DNA of 64,000 bases, from assembly GCF_007362775.1 (NCBI RefSeq), contig NZ_CP041692.1:1798001-1862000 (forward strand), written 5' to 3'. How positions within the stretch are numbered: position 1 is the stretch's first letter; the number at the start of each line of letters is the position of its first letter. The translations under genes were made by a program, and so were the position numbers. This document shows, piece after piece, positions 8,196 through 17,668 of the stretch. This stretch comes from Microlunatus elymi (GTDB lineage: Bacteria > Actinomycetota > Actinomycetes > Propionibacteriales > Propionibacteriaceae). The notes under the pieces are model-generated. The model was not told the DNA's origin. It ran no database searches and saw nothing but the letters and a program-made list of their open reading frames with translations.

Positions 8196-9131
8196 TCACG
8201 ACTCACCCTCGCCGCCGAGCAGGTGGTAGAGCACACTCATCCGGACGGCGACCCCGGCGGCGACCTGGTCCAAGATCAACGAGTTGGCGGCGTCGGCCGC
8301 GTCGGCGGAGATCTCCAGCCCGCGGTTCATCGGACCGGGATGGCAGATCGCGGTGCCGGGTTTGAGCGCGGCGACGCGATCGCGGGTCAGCCCGTAGCCG
8401 ACGGTGTACTCCCGCGGAGTGGGGAAGTAGCCGCCGGACATCCGTTCCCGCTGCACCCGCAGCATCATCACCGCGTCCACCCCGGTGATCACCTGATCAA
8501 GATCATGACTGACCTCGCAGCCCCAACTGTCCACCCCGGACGGCAGCAGCGTCGGCGGCGCGACCAGGATCGGCGTCGCGCCCAGCTTCTTGAGCAAGAT
8601 CACGTTGCTGCGCGCCACCCGCGAGTGGGTGATGTCGCCGACGATCGCGATCCGCCGACCGGCGAACGCATCCACACCCGAGTCGGCGCCGAAATGCTTA
8701 CGGAGGGTGAAACTGTCCAGCAGAGCCTGGGTTGGATGCTCGTGCATGCCGTCACCGGCGTTGATCACCTGGGCATCGATCCAGCCGGTCACCTGCTGCG
8801 GCGCCCCGGAGGCGGCGTGCCGGATGACCAGTGCGTCCACCCCCATCGCGGCCACCGTCAGCACCGTGTCGCGCAGCGATTCCCCTTTGGACACAGAGGA
8901 TCCCTTGGCGGAGATGTTGATCACGTCGGCCGACAGCCACTTGCCGGCGATCTCGAACGAGGACCGGGTCCGGGTCGAGTCCTCGAAGAACAGATTCACC
9001 ACGGTACGGCCGCGCAGCGCGGGCAGCTTCTTGATCGACCGATGCTGCACATCGGCCATCTCCTCGGCCAGGTCCAGGATCGATCCGACGTCGGTCAGGC
9101 TCAGGTCGGCCGCGGACAGCAGATGTCGCAT
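8196..9131 (-). CDS. pyrB: Aspartate carbamoyltransferase catalytic subunit
   Basis: 311 residues. Carbamoyl-phosphate site [13 protein letters not shown] is near residue 50, HPTQALLD near residue 130, and the aspartate-binding loop LRVQRERM near residue 220 is intact. It makes carbamoyl-aspartate from aspartate and carbamoyl phosphate. The start overlaps the pyrR stop by one base (TGATG), so the two are translationally coupled. No regulatory pyrI gene follows, as is normal in actinobacteria. Confidence 0.95.
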   Translation of the reverse strand: MRHLLSAADLSLTDVGSILDLAEEMADVQHRSIKKLPALRGRTVVNLFFEDSTRTRSSFEIAGKWLSADVINISAKGSSVSKGESLRDTVLTVAAMGVDALVIRHAASGAPQQVTGWIDAQVINAGDGMHEHPTQALLDSFTLRKHFGADSGVDAFAGRRIAIVGDITHSRVARSNVILLKKLGATPILVAPPTLLPSGVDSWGCEVSHDLDQVITGVDAVMMLRVQRERMSGGYFPTPREYTVGYGLTRDRVAALKPGTAICHPGPMNRGLEISADAADAANSLILDQVAAGVAVRMSVLYHLLGGEGES

Positions 9132-9805
9132 CAGTTCGCTCCCTCCGACGAGCCGGTTCGAGCCGGTGTCGCGGCGTCCGGGTCGGTCTTGGTGGCCTTG
9201 GTGATCACGACCTCGTTCACACCGTCGGTCTCGGCCAGCCGGACCAACACGCGTTCGTCGGCCGACGTGGGCAGGTTCTTGCCGACGTGGTCCGCGCGGA
9301 CCGGCAGTTGCCGGTGCCCGCGATCGACCAGCACGGCCAGCCGAACCGCACGCGGCCGACCGAGATCCCCCAGCGCATCCAGCGCGGCCCGCACCGTACG
9401 CCCGGAGAAGAGGACGTCGTCGACCAGCACGACCACCGCATCGTCGATGTCGCCGGGCATCCGGGTGTGCCCAACCGGACGCGTCGGCTGGCTGCGCAGG
9501 TCGTCGCGGTACATGGTGATGTCCAGCGCGCCCACCGGAACCCGTACCCCTTCGGCGGCCTCGATCGCGACCGCCAGCCGCTCGGCCAGCGGGACGCCGC
9601 GGCGAGGGATGCCGGCCAGCACCAGACCGCTCGCGCCGCGGTTGGTCTCCAGGATCTGATGCGCCATCCGGGTCAGGGCCCGGGAGATGTCCTCGGCGTC
9701 CAGGACCACCCGTCCCAGCTCGCCGTCGACTGCCGCTGTGGTGTCGGATCGCGTCGTGGGGCGAGCTTCGCCCGCGTCGGTCGATTCCGAGCCGGTGTCG
9801 GCCAC
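9131..9805 (-). CDS. pyrR: Bifunctional pyr operon regulator / uracil phosphoribosyltransferase
   Basis: 224 residues. The PRPP-binding motif [21 protein letters not shown] and the [10 protein letters not shown] segment are diagnostic of PyrR, a phosphoribosyltransferase-fold protein that binds pyr leader RNA in response to UMP. An unconserved 25-residue N-terminal extension and a 30-residue C-terminal tail flank the core. GTG start at 9805 with a GAGGAG ribosome site. First gene of pyrR-pyrB-pyrC; the leader before it is under 80 bases to the divergent gene. Confidence 0.93.
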   Translation of the reverse strand: MADTGSESTDAGEARPTTRSDTTAAVDGELGRVVLDAEDISRALTRMAHQILETNRGASGLVLAGIPRRGVPLAERLAVAIEAAEGVRVPVGALDITMYRDDLRSQPTRPVGHTRMPGDIDDAVVVLVDDVLFSGRTVRAALDALGDLGRPRAVRLAVLVDRGHRQLPVRADHVGKNLPTSADERVLVRLAETDGVNEVVITKATKTDPDAATPARTGSSEGAN

Positions 9806-9883
9806 CCGTTCTCCTCTGTGTTGCCGCTGCTGGTCGGCGGACCTGCTCGCATCGAATCGGTGTTCAACGGATACGGTAGGCCC

Positions 9884-10219
9884 GTGACTGAACTCGTGAG
9901 CATGCTAGTGCCCCTGCAGGGGACACTGCCGTTCTGGCCGACCGTGCAGGAGCCGACGGCGGTCGAGGTGCTGGGGCTGTTGATCGGTCTGCCCGCGTTG
10001 ACCTTCGTCATCATCGCCGTGCTCGGCAAGAGCAAGGAGCTCCTGCGGGCCGGACGCGGCGAGGCCGACACTCACCTGGACGAGCCGCTGTGGCTCGGTG
10101 TCGCGCCGGCCGACCGGTCCGCGATCACCGCCGGCGACCAGGTGCCTGCGACGGTTCCGGCCGAGGGACGGCGCGCGATCGCTCCCGCTGAGGTAGGAGG
10201 CACAAGTGCCCGCTGGTGA
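9884..10219 (+). CDS. Small single-span membrane protein
   Basis: 111 residues from the GTG at 9884; an internal ATG at 9902 is an alternative start. One clear membrane helix ([22 protein letters not shown]) is followed by a charged cytoplasmic tail with [10 protein letters not shown] do not recognise a named family. It overlaps the start of the next gene by 14 bases and is divergent from pyrR, so the two plus-strand genes probably form a transcription unit. It may anchor or pair with the DUF5130-like product; that is inference from the overlap only. Confidence 0.65.
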   Translation: MTELVSMLVPLQGTLPFWPTVQEPTAVEVLGLLIGLPALTFVIIAVLGKSKELLRAGRGEADTHLDEPLWLGVAPADRSAITAGDQVPATVPAEGRRAIAPAEVGGTSARW

Positions 10220-10694
10220 CGTGGTTCCCGCAACACAGCCGAACGTGGCCGGCTCCGACCAGCGTTCGGCCAAGCCCGATCTGACCGACCCGTTCCGCCC
10301 GGTGCACGGCGTCGGGCCGCTCACGCCGCACGAGATCGACCGGATCGAACGGCTCGCGCATTCGGCCGAGCGCACCTGCGGGGTGCAGTTCTCCGTCTTC
10401 GTCGGCCCCGCCGGCGAGCAGCCGAGGGCGTACGCGGTTCGGCTGCACTCCGCGCTGCCCCAGGCCGCCCGTTCGGTGCTGCTGTTGGTGGATCCGACCG
10501 ACCGGGTGCTGGAGATCGTCTCCGGCTCGGCCGTCCGCCGGGTGCTCAGCGACGGCGACTGCCGGCTGGCCGCCGCGAGCATGCAGACCAGCTTTGTCGC
10601 CCACGACATCGCCGGTGGGCTGACCGCTGGCATCCAGCAGTTGGCCAACGCCGCGTACGAGGCCCCGACGATGCACACGAACGAACCGATCTGA
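10206..10694 (+). CDS. DUF5130-like protein (TPM-type fold)
   Basis: 162 residues starting at GTG 10206 after a GGTAGGAGG ribosome site. The core shows GPLTPHEIDRIERLAHSAERTCGVQFSVFVG, then RSVLLLVDPTDRVLEIVSG, and a C-terminal helix (MQTSFVAHDIAGGLTAGIQQL), the layout of the actinobacterial DUF5130 proteins related to TPM/TerC-like domains. No signal peptide or membrane span is seen. Function unknown; family assignment from memory of the sequence style. Confidence 0.7.
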   Translation: MPAGDVVPATQPNVAGSDQRSAKPDLTDPFRPVHGVGPLTPHEIDRIERLAHSAERTCGVQFSVFVGPAGEQPRAYAVRLHSALPQAARSVLLLVDPTDRVLEIVSGSAVRRVLSDGDCRLAAASMQTSFVAHDIAGGLTAGIQQLANAAYEAPTMHTNEPI

Positions 10695-10726
10695 CCTGCT
10701 GAGGCAACCGGCCGTTCCGACCCCCC

Positions 10727-10877
10727 ACAGCCGCGCGCAAAACCTGCTCTCGCACCCGATATTCCGCGTGCGGGAGTGAGTTTTGCGCGCGGCTGTTTCC
10801 GACTCCCACCGGCGCGCGCAAAACCTGCTCTCGCACCCGATATTCCGCGTGCGGGAGTGAGTTTTGCGCGCGGCTGT
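10727..10877. repeat. Two tandem hairpin repeats with 81-bp period
   Basis: Two hairpins, about 10727-10796 and 10808-10877, with a repeat period of 81 bp. The arms CCGCGCGCAAAACCTGCTCT and the complement GAGTGAGTTTTGCGCGCGG frame a loop CCGATATTCCGC. Spacers of the form TTCCGACTCCC lie before each copy. They sit between the convergent DUF5130 and ogt genes. The arms differ from those between pyrB and pyrC except at the ends (CAGCCGC / GCGGCTG), yet the period is identical. Confidence 0.9.
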
Positions 10878-10940
10878 TCCGTTCCGACCGCCGCAGTGGC
10901 TGTGCGGGTCGGGCGGGGCGAGTCTGCGGCGGAGCTGAAT

Positions 10941-11483
10941 TCACGCCTCGTGGGCCAGCAGGGTGCGCTTGATGTCCAGGCCGTAACGGAATCCGCCGAG
11001 GCGGCCGTCGCGGCGGACGATCCGGTGGCAGGGCACGAAGAGCGCGGCCGCGTTGTAGGCGCAGGCCGCCGCGGCGGCCCGAACCGCGGCCGGTCGACCG
11101 GCACGACCCGCCAGCTCGGTGTAGGTCGAGCCGTGACCCGGCGGGGTCGCACGCAGGGCGTCCCAGGCCGCCTCGATGAACGGACCGGAGTGCTGCTCGA
11201 CCCTGATCACATCGATCGCCTCCAGCCTGCCGGCGCCGTAGTCACGCACGGCGTCGTCGATGATCTTGCTGTTGGCACGCCCGACCTCGCCGATCGGACG
11301 CAAGGACGGATGCACCAGGGCGATCAGTTCTTCGGGATCCGCCGTCCAGCCGGAGCCGATGATCACCGGTCCATCGGCGTCGTTGCGCCACAGATAGCCG
11401 AACGCTCCCGCGATGCTGTCGGTGTCGCCGAAGTTGATCTTGCTGTCGATCAGGTTGCTGGTGGTCGGGTCATTGTTGATCAT
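10941..11483 (-). CDS. ogt: Methylated-DNA--protein-cysteine methyltransferase
   Basis: 180 residues. The active-site motif is FVPCHRIVRRDGRLGGFRYG near the C-terminus, with the acceptor cysteine in PCHR; the helix-turn-helix region STYTELAGRAGRPAAVRAAA precedes it. The protein removes alkyl groups from O6-alkylguanine by suicide transfer to the Cys. Its ATG overlaps the TGA of the Ada-AlkA gene (ATGA), so the two repair enzymes are coupled and probably induced together. Confidence 0.93.
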   Translation of the reverse strand: MINNDPTTSNLIDSKINFGDTDSIAGAFGYLWRNDADGPVIIGSGWTADPEELIALVHPSLRPIGEVGRANSKIIDDAVRDYGAGRLEAIDVIRVEQHSGPFIEAAWDALRATPPGHGSTYTELAGRAGRPAAVRAAAAACAYNAAALFVPCHRIVRRDGRLGGFRYGLDIKRTLLAHEA

Positions 11484-13093
11484 GCTGCCGCCTCCTGGTG
11501 GCTGGTCTGCCAGAGTCGCATGGTTGCGTACGAGCGCCACGGCGCCCATTCCGGATGTCCGCCGGGATCGAGGTCTCGGCGTTCCAACTCACGCCTGATC
11601 ACCAGATCCTCGGTCAGCAACACATCCGGGTCGCCGAGCCCGCGCATCGCGATGTAGCCGGCCGTCCACGGGCCGATCCCGGGCAGCTCGAGCAGTCGCG
11701 TCCGCGCCTCGGCCCGGTCGGCACCGGCGGACAGATCGATCCGGCCCTCGGCGAGCGCGGCGGCCATACCGACCAATGCCCGGCCTCTCGATCGGGGCAT
11801 CGGCAGGGTTGCCGGATCGGCTGCTGCCAGCGCGGCGGCGGTGGGGAACAGATGAGTCGGTTGCGTGGCGTCGAGCCGTCGGCCGGTTCGATGATCATGA
11901 TCGGATGAGGCCGGACGATGATCGAACTCGGATCGGGTCGGCCGACGATCGGGATCCTCGCGGCTCGCGTCGCCAGCAGTCTCCTGTTCCGGCAGCACCG
12001 CGCCGTACTGGCGGACGATCGAGGCGGCGGTGGTGGCCGCGCCCGCAACCGAGATCTGCTGCCCGATCAGCGCCCGTACCGCGAGTTCGTCGCCGGACGT
12101 CACGCCCGGCACCCGGACGCCGGGCAGCGCCGCGACCGCCGCAGCCAACTGCGGATCACCGCCCAGGGTGCTGTCGATGGCCACCGGATCGGCGTCCAGG
12201 TCGAGCAACCGGCGGATCTTGCTCACCGCGGCAGCAAGATCACGTAGATCATCGAGCCGCAGCGCCGCCGTCAGTGTGCCGGTCCGCTCGTCCATGATCA
12301 ACGAGACGAGGCCGGCACCGTGCGGCAGTTCGCAGCTGCGGCTGAATCGGCGGACCCGCCCGTCCTCCTGCGCCAGTTCGATCCCACGAATCGCCCGCAG
12401 GGCAAGGAAATCGAACAACGGTCCGGCCGCGAACGGCTGCCGCACCGGCAGCCGAAGGGTGATCATCGGCGGTCGGGCCGAGGCCGTGGCTCGGCCGGCC
12501 GACGGCGTACGTCGCAGCGTCGACGGTGCACGGCCGTACACCTGCAGCACTGTGTCGTTGAACTGCCTGATGCTGGCGAAGCCGGCGGCGAACGCGACGT
12601 CGGCCATCCGCAGGTCGGTGTTCTCGATCAACATCCGCGCGGTCTGGGCCCGTTGCGCCCGGGCGATCGCCAACGGACCGGCGCCGACCTCGGCGATCAG
12701 CAGCCGGTTGAGTTGGCGTTCGCTGTAGCCCACCGCCGCCGCCAAACCGGAGACACCGTCGCGATCGACCATGCCGTCGGCGATCAGCCGCATCGCCCGG
12801 GCAGCCACGTCGGCGCGCGGATTCCACAGCGGCGAACCCGGTACGACGTCGGGCCGGCAGCGTCGGCAGGCCCGGAATCCGGCCTGCTGTGCCGCACCGG
12901 CCGCAGCGAAGAAGCGGCAGTTCGCCGGCTGCGGTGTCTTGGCCGGGCAACTCGGTCGGCAGTAGATCCCGGTCGAGGTGACGCCGACGTAGATCCAGCC
13001 GTCGAAGCGTGGATCACGTCCCGCCACCGCCCGATAACAGATCTCGTCGTCGGGAATCACGGGCACCCGCCGTTCGGTCAGCTGTGCAGTCAT
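11480..13093 (-). CDS. Ada-type regulator fused to AlkA 3-methyladenine DNA glycosylase
   Basis: 537 residues. Order: Ada N-terminal zinc domain (GVTSTGIYCRPSCPAKTP with ACRRCRPD supplying the four cysteines, residues about 30-85), AraC-type helix-turn-helix (about 90-185; GYSERQLNRLL), AlkA N-terminal domain, and HhH-GPD glycosylase ending with ELPGIGPWTAGYIAMRGLGDPD, which has the catalytic Asp. The Ada domain senses methylphosphotriesters and activates transcription; AlkA excises alkylated bases. A 45-residue Arg/Asp/His-rich insert (around residues 385-430) splits the glycosylase domain and looks like disordered linker. An in-frame ATG three codons upstream (13102) is an alternative start. 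The gene probably autoregulates this alkylation-response operon. Confidence 0.92.
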   Translation of the reverse strand: MTAQLTERRVPVIPDDEICYRAVAGRDPRFDGWIYVGVTSTGIYCRPSCPAKTPQPANCRFFAAAGAAQQAGFRACRRCRPDVVPGSPLWNPRADVAARAMRLIADGMVDRDGVSGLAAAVGYSERQLNRLLIAEVGAGPLAIARAQRAQTARMLIENTDLRMADVAFAAGFASIRQFNDTVLQVYGRAPSTLRRTPSAGRATASARPPMITLRLPVRQPFAAGPLFDFLALRAIRGIELAQEDGRVRRFSRSCELPHGAGLVSLIMDERTGTLTAALRLDDLRDLAAAVSKIRRLLDLDADPVAIDSTLGGDPQLAAAVAALPGVRVPGVTSGDELAVRALIGQQISVAGAATTAASIVRQYGAVLPEQETAGDASREDPDRRPTRSEFDHRPASSDHDHRTGRRLDATQPTHLFPTAAALAAADPATLPMPRSRGRALVGMAAALAEGRIDLSAGADRAEARTRLLELPGIGPWTAGYIAMRGLGDPDVLLTEDLVIRRELERRDLDPGGHPEWAPWRSYATMRLWQTSHQEAAA

Positions 13094-13180
13094 GGCCACC
13101 ATCCTGGCACCGTCCCGGTGCCGCCACTCGCGGAAATCGGACACGACGATTGGCCCATGAGCCACTAGTTTGAGTGCATC

Positions 13181-14080
13181 ATGAATGCGAAATCTTCCCC
13201 ACAGGAGCGAGCCCTTGTCCTGGCCGGCGGTGGCGCCGCCGGCAACGCCTGGGAGATCGGTCTCGTCGCCGGGCTGGCCGATGCCGGCGTCGACGTCACC
13301 GGCGCCGACCTGATCATCGGAACGTCGGCAGGTTCGACGGTCGCTGCTCAGCTGACCGGTGATGCACGACCGGCCGAGCTGTACGCGGCCGTCGTCGCCG
13401 AAGTGCCGCCACCGCGTCCCGGCCCGGCCGGGCCGAGCGCGAGACGTGCGGCGAACTCCTCCGGACCCAGCTACCTGGAGTGGTCGAACAAGATCATCGC
13501 CTCGGCCGATGATCCCGCCGACATGCGGCGCCGGTTGGGCGCCGCGGCGATCGCGCTGGACGACTCCGACGGAGCGAATCAGGTGCGCTGGCGGGGCATC
13601 GTCGCATCCCGCCTGCCCGGCGCGCGCTGGCCCGACCAGCGAATGCTGATCGTCGCCGTGGATGCGATCAGCGGCGAACCGGTCGTGTTCGACCGCGCCA
13701 GCGGCATCGACCTGGTGGATGCGGTCGCGGCCAGCACGTCGTCGATGACGCCCTACCGGATCGGCGAGAAGCGCTACCTCAACGGCGGCTATCGGCGCAG
13801 TGAGAATGCCGATCTGGCCGCCGGATACCAACGGGTGTTGGTGTTCTCGCCCTTCGGCGGCCGGTCTCGGATGAAGGCCGAGTGGCGGATGGATCTGGCC
13901 AGCCAGGTCGCCGAGTTGCGCGCCGGCGGGAGCGTGGTCGAGACCGTGTTTCCGGACGCGGGCGCCGGCGAGGTGTTCGACGCCAACGCGCTGGACCCGT
14001 CGACCCGGCCGCAGGCGGCACGTGGCGGCTACGACCAGGGCCGGTCGCTCGCCGCATCGATCGGCGAGCTCTGGCAGTAG
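13181..14080 (+). CDS. Patatin-like phospholipase family protein, altered catalytic Asp
   Basis: 299 residues. The oxyanion glycine loop (LAGGGAAGNAWEIG) and the nucleophile elbow GTSAGS (Ser49) are intact. The second catalytic residue, normally Asp in a D-G-(G/A) motif, appears as Asn201 in YLNGGYRR, followed by the usual NADLA segment. Family members are serine lipid acyl hydrolases with a Ser-Asp dyad, so activity may be weak or different here. It is divergent from the ada-alkA operon with only about 90 bases between the starts. Confidence 0.85.
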   Translation: MNAKSSPQERALVLAGGGAAGNAWEIGLVAGLADAGVDVTGADLIIGTSAGSTVAAQLTGDARPAELYAAVVAEVPPPRPGPAGPSARRAANSSGPSYLEWSNKIIASADDPADMRRRLGAAAIALDDSDGANQVRWRGIVASRLPGARWPDQRMLIVAVDAISGEPVVFDRASGIDLVDAVAASTSSMTPYRIGEKRYLNGGYRRSENADLAAGYQRVLVFSPFGGRSRMKAEWRMDLASQVAELRAGGSVVETVFPDAGAGEVFDANALDPSTRPQAARGGYDQGRSLAASIGELWQ

Positions 14081-14107
14081 GGCCGATCCGGCACTGTGCG
14101 GAGGCGC

Positions 14108-14947
14108 TCAGGTCGTCGGTCGGGCGACCACGAAGTCCCACGGATCAGTACGGAGTTCGGAGACGGTGATCTTGATCGCCGGATCGGCGAGCTGCGTCTG
14201 CAGTTCGGTTTGCAGCGGGGGCAGCCAGATCCACTCCGCGGCCCAGTGGGAGACGTCGATCAGGGCCGGGGAATCCTTCCAGGCAACGGCTTCCGAGGCC
14301 GGATGGTGGCGCAGATCGGAGGTCAGATAGACGTCCGCGCCGGATTGCCGGGCGAGGTCGAGAAGATCATCTCCGGCACCGCCCTGCAGTGCGACGGTGC
14401 TGATCGTCCGGTCCGGGTCACCCGCTACTCGTACGCCACCGGCGGTGGCCGGCAGGACTGCGGCAACTCGCTCGGCAAAGGCCGCCAACGTGATCGGCTC
14501 GATCCGGCCGATCCGTCCCATCCCGGCCACCGCCGCGGCGTCGGTCGATTCGGTGACCTCGATCACCTGCAGCGGACGGGTGTCGGCCAGCCCGAGCGCC
14601 GCGGCGAGGGACTCCGCGACTCCACCGGCCGGGATGTCGGCGTTGGTGTGTGCGGTGATCAACGCGATCCGATGCCGGATCAGGCTGGTGATCATCCGCC
14701 CCTTCGGGTGCGCGGGATCGACCGCGTTGACCCCACGCAACAGCAGCGGATGATGGGCGATGATCAGGTTCGCGCCGAGCCGGATCGCCTGCTCGATCAC
14801 CGCGTCGGTGACGTCCACGGTGAGCAGCACACCGCGAAGTTGATCATCGACGTCGCCGGTCACCAACCCGACCCGGTCCCAGCCCTGCGCGGAACCGGGC
14901 GGGTAGTGCCGATGCAGTCGATCTTGCAGCTCGGCGATCCTGATCAT
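14108..14947 (-). CDS. NIF3-family dinuclear metal protein
   Basis: 279 residues. Metal-binding residues are visible in ANLIIAHHPLLLRG, in TAHTNADIP and in the C-terminal LIDVSHWAAEW, which are the conserved NIF3/YbgI sites. The central insert (residues about 125-200) is the usual PII-like region. The protein forms a toroidal hexamer and has been linked to GTP cyclohydrolase-like or metal-chaperone roles, without a firm function. Its ATG lies two bases after the pepN stop, so it is coupled to pepN. Confidence 0.9.
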   Translation of the reverse strand: MIRIAELQDRLHRHYPPGSAQGWDRVGLVTGDVDDQLRGVLLTVDVTDAVIEQAIRLGANLIIAHHPLLLRGVNAVDPAHPKGRMITSLIRHRIALITAHTNADIPAGGVAESLAAALGLADTRPLQVIEVTESTDAAAVAGMGRIGRIEPITLAAFAERVAAVLPATAGGVRVAGDPDRTISTVALQGGAGDDLLDLARQSGADVYLTSDLRHHPASEAVAWKDSPALIDVSHWAAEWIWLPPLQTELQTQLADPAIKITVSELRTDPWDFVVARPTT

Positions 14948-14949
14948 CG

Positions 14950-17559
14950 TCAGCGGGCCGCTTGCTGGCAGCGATGCGCACGTTCGACCGCGTCCAGTTC
15001 CTCGGCGACCAGATGCTTGACCATGTCGCCCAACGGGCCGCCGTTGGCTGTCACCCCGGCCGCGAGCCAGCCCCGGACCCGGCCGATGAACGCCGCGTCG
15101 TCGGCGATGTCGGGGAACAGGTAGGTCAGCACGTTCTGCCGGAAGATCGACGACTTCTGCGCCCAAATCCCTGCCGAGGTGGAGATCTGTTCGGCCGCGT
15201 TCAGGTACTTGTCGAGGTAGTCGGACAACACGTCGGCCTGACCGGGCTGCCAGAACGCCAGGCAGATCTGCCGCTGCGTCTCGTTCGGGATGTCGTTGCC
15301 GTCCACCGCCAGCGCCCAGGCCGTTGCCTTGGCCTCGGCAGTCGGACGGGCCGCGCGAGCTGCCGCGGCCTGTTCCTGACCGGAAGCGGTGTTGTCGCGT
15401 TCCGACTCGGCCATGATCAACTCGTCGTCGACTCGGCCCAACCGGGCCAGCTGCTTGATCAACAACCAGCGCAGCTCGGTGTCGATCTCCAACCCCTTCG
15501 GTACGGCAGCGCCTTGCAGCCAGCCGCCCAACCGGGCCGCGCCGGTGGTCGAGTTCACGGCCGCCGCGTACGCCCTGGCCAACGCCAGCTGATGATCACT
15601 GCCCGCTTCAGCGTCGTTGACCAGTTCGGCCAGCCCGTCCTCCCACCGCGAGCTGATCTTGTCCCGGGCCGTCGGCGGCGTGTACGAGCGAACTGCCGCG
15701 CCGGCGTTGGCCAGCACGGCTCGTACGGTGCTCAGATCGGACTCGGTGCTGACGTTGTGCAGCACCAGTTCGGCATAGTCGGCGGCCGGCAGTTCGGCGT
15801 CTCGGCACAGGTCCCAGGCAGCGCCCCAGCAGACCGCACGGGCCAGCGGCGACGGCAGCGCCGACAGGTTTTCGATCAAGGTCTGCAGCGAACGCTGGTC
15901 GAATCTGATCTTGGCGTAGCTCAGGTCGTCGTCGTTCAGCAGGACCAGATCCGGTTGCTCGGCACCGACCAGTTCGGCGATCTCGGTGCGGGCATCGGCG
16001 ACGTCGACCTCGACCCGGTGGGTCCGCTGCAGTGTGCCGTCGATCAGGTTGTAGAACCCGATCGCGATCCGGTGATGCCGAAGCGTCGGGTATTTCTCGA
16101 TCGCCGTCTGTTCGACCGCGAAGCGGGTGAAGACGCCGGAGTCGTCGGTCTCGAAGACCGGCCACAGCGTGTTCACCCCGGCGGTCTGGAGCCATTCGGC
16201 GGACCAACCGGAAAGATCACGACCGGACGGACCTTCCAGCGCGGCGAGCAGATCCGCCAGCCGGGTGTTGCCGAACGCGTGCTCGGCGAAATAGCCGCGA
16301 ACCCCTTCCAGGAAAGCGTCCTGGCCGACGAAGGCGACCAGCTGCCGCAACACCGAAGCACCCTTGGCGTAGGTGATGCCGTCGAAGTTGGATTCGACCG
16401 CCTCGAGATCAACCATGTCCGCGGCGATCGGATGGGTGGTCGGAAGTTGATCTTGACGATAGGCCCAGTTCTTCCGGGATCCGGTGAAGGTGGCCCAGGC
16501 CGTCTCCGGATCACCGCTGCGTTCGGCGATGGCGAAGGTGGCGGCGAACTCGGCGAAGGACTCCTTCAGCCACATGTCGTCCCACCACACCATGGTGACC
16601 AGATCGCCGAACCACATGTGCGCCAGCTCGTGCAGGATGGTGTCGTCGCGGGTCCGGTAGGACGCCTCGGTCACCCGGGAGCGGAAGACCAACTCGTCGC
16701 GCAGGGTGACGCAGCCGATGTTCTCCATCGCGCCCATGTTGTACTCCGGCACGAACGACTGGTCGTACTTGCCGAACGGGTAGGCGTAGCCGAAGTGCTG
16801 CTCGAAGATGTCGAAGCCCGCCTTGGTGGTGGCGAAGATCCGATCGGCGTCCAGGTACTCCCGCAACGACTGCCTGACCAAGATCGACATCGGCAGCTCA
16901 CCGGACTTGGCCCGGTGACTGTCGGTGACCACCGCGTACTCGCCGGCGATCAGGCTGGTCAGATAGGTCGACACCCGAGGGGTCGGCGGGAAGTGCCACC
17001 AGCTGTTGACTTCCTGGCCCTCAACCGGTTCCCGCTCATCACCGATCGAGTTGGCGATCACGGTCCAGCTCGACGGCGCCAGCACGGTCAGCTCGAAGGT
17101 CGCCTTCAGGTCCGGCTGCTCGAAGCAGGCGTACACCCGGCGGGCCTCGGAGGCCTCGAACTGGGTGTAGAGGTAGATCCGACCGTCGGCCGGATCGACG
17201 AAACGGTGCAGTCCCTCACCACTGCGGCTGTAACGACACAGCGCGGTCACCACCAGCTCGTTGTCACCCTCGGCCACCCGCAGTGGCAGTCGGGATCCGT
17301 CGAAGGTCGCCGGATCAAGATCAACACCGTTCAGCGACGCGGACAGCACCCGCTCCGCGATCAGGTCGACGTGGGTGTCGGCCTCCTCAACGGCGGCGAA
17401 GTCGACCACCGATCGGGAGACGAAGGTGGTCTCCGGCTGCTCCAGTCGATTCCCGGCGAGGTCGCCGCCGGTCAGATCGATGGTGACGTTGTAGGAGCGG
17501 GTGTCGAGCAGCCCAGATCGGCGTCCGGCCTCGTCCCGCGTGAGGTTGTGCAAGAACAT
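14950..17559 (-). CDS. pepN: Aminopeptidase N (M1 family)
   Basis: 869 residues, full length. The exopeptidase motif is in YNMGAMENIG and the zinc site is HELAHMWFGDLVTMVWWDD with the third ligand in LKESFAEF (HExxH-x18-E). A long alpha-helical ERAP1-like C-terminal domain follows. It trims N-terminal residues from peptides in the cytoplasm. First gene of a pepN-nif3 pair on the minus strand, divergent from rpiB. Confidence 0.95.
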   Translation of the reverse strand: MFLHNLTRDEAGRRSGLLDTRSYNVTIDLTGGDLAGNRLEQPETTFVSRSVVDFAAVEEADTHVDLIAERVLSASLNGVDLDPATFDGSRLPLRVAEGDNELVVTALCRYSRSGEGLHRFVDPADGRIYLYTQFEASEARRVYACFEQPDLKATFELTVLAPSSWTVIANSIGDEREPVEGQEVNSWWHFPPTPRVSTYLTSLIAGEYAVVTDSHRAKSGELPMSILVRQSLREYLDADRIFATTKAGFDIFEQHFGYAYPFGKYDQSFVPEYNMGAMENIGCVTLRDELVFRSRVTEASYRTRDDTILHELAHMWFGDLVTMVWWDDMWLKESFAEFAATFAIAERSGDPETAWATFTGSRKNWAYRQDQLPTTHPIAADMVDLEAVESNFDGITYAKGASVLRQLVAFVGQDAFLEGVRGYFAEHAFGNTRLADLLAALEGPSGRDLSGWSAEWLQTAGVNTLWPVFETDDSGVFTRFAVEQTAIEKYPTLRHHRIAIGFYNLIDGTLQRTHRVEVDVADARTEIAELVGAEQPDLVLLNDDDLSYAKIRFDQRSLQTLIENLSALPSPLARAVCWGAAWDLCRDAELPAADYAELVLHNVSTESDLSTVRAVLANAGAAVRSYTPPTARDKISSRWEDGLAELVNDAEAGSDHQLALARAYAAAVNSTTGAARLGGWLQGAAVPKGLEIDTELRWLLIKQLARLGRVDDELIMAESERDNTASGQEQAAAARAARPTAEAKATAWALAVDGNDIPNETQRQICLAFWQPGQADVLSDYLDKYLNAAEQISTSAGIWAQKSSIFRQNVLTYLFPDIADDAAFIGRVRGWLAAGVTANGGPLGDMVKHLVAEELDAVERAHRCQQAAR

Positions 17560-17668
17560 GGGCTCGATCCTGCCACGCCCGCCGACGCCCCCGGAAAGCC
17601 AGCCGGGCCGTCAACCGGACCCTCAGGACCGAGTCGGATGACCGGGATCGACATGACATAGTGAGCGC

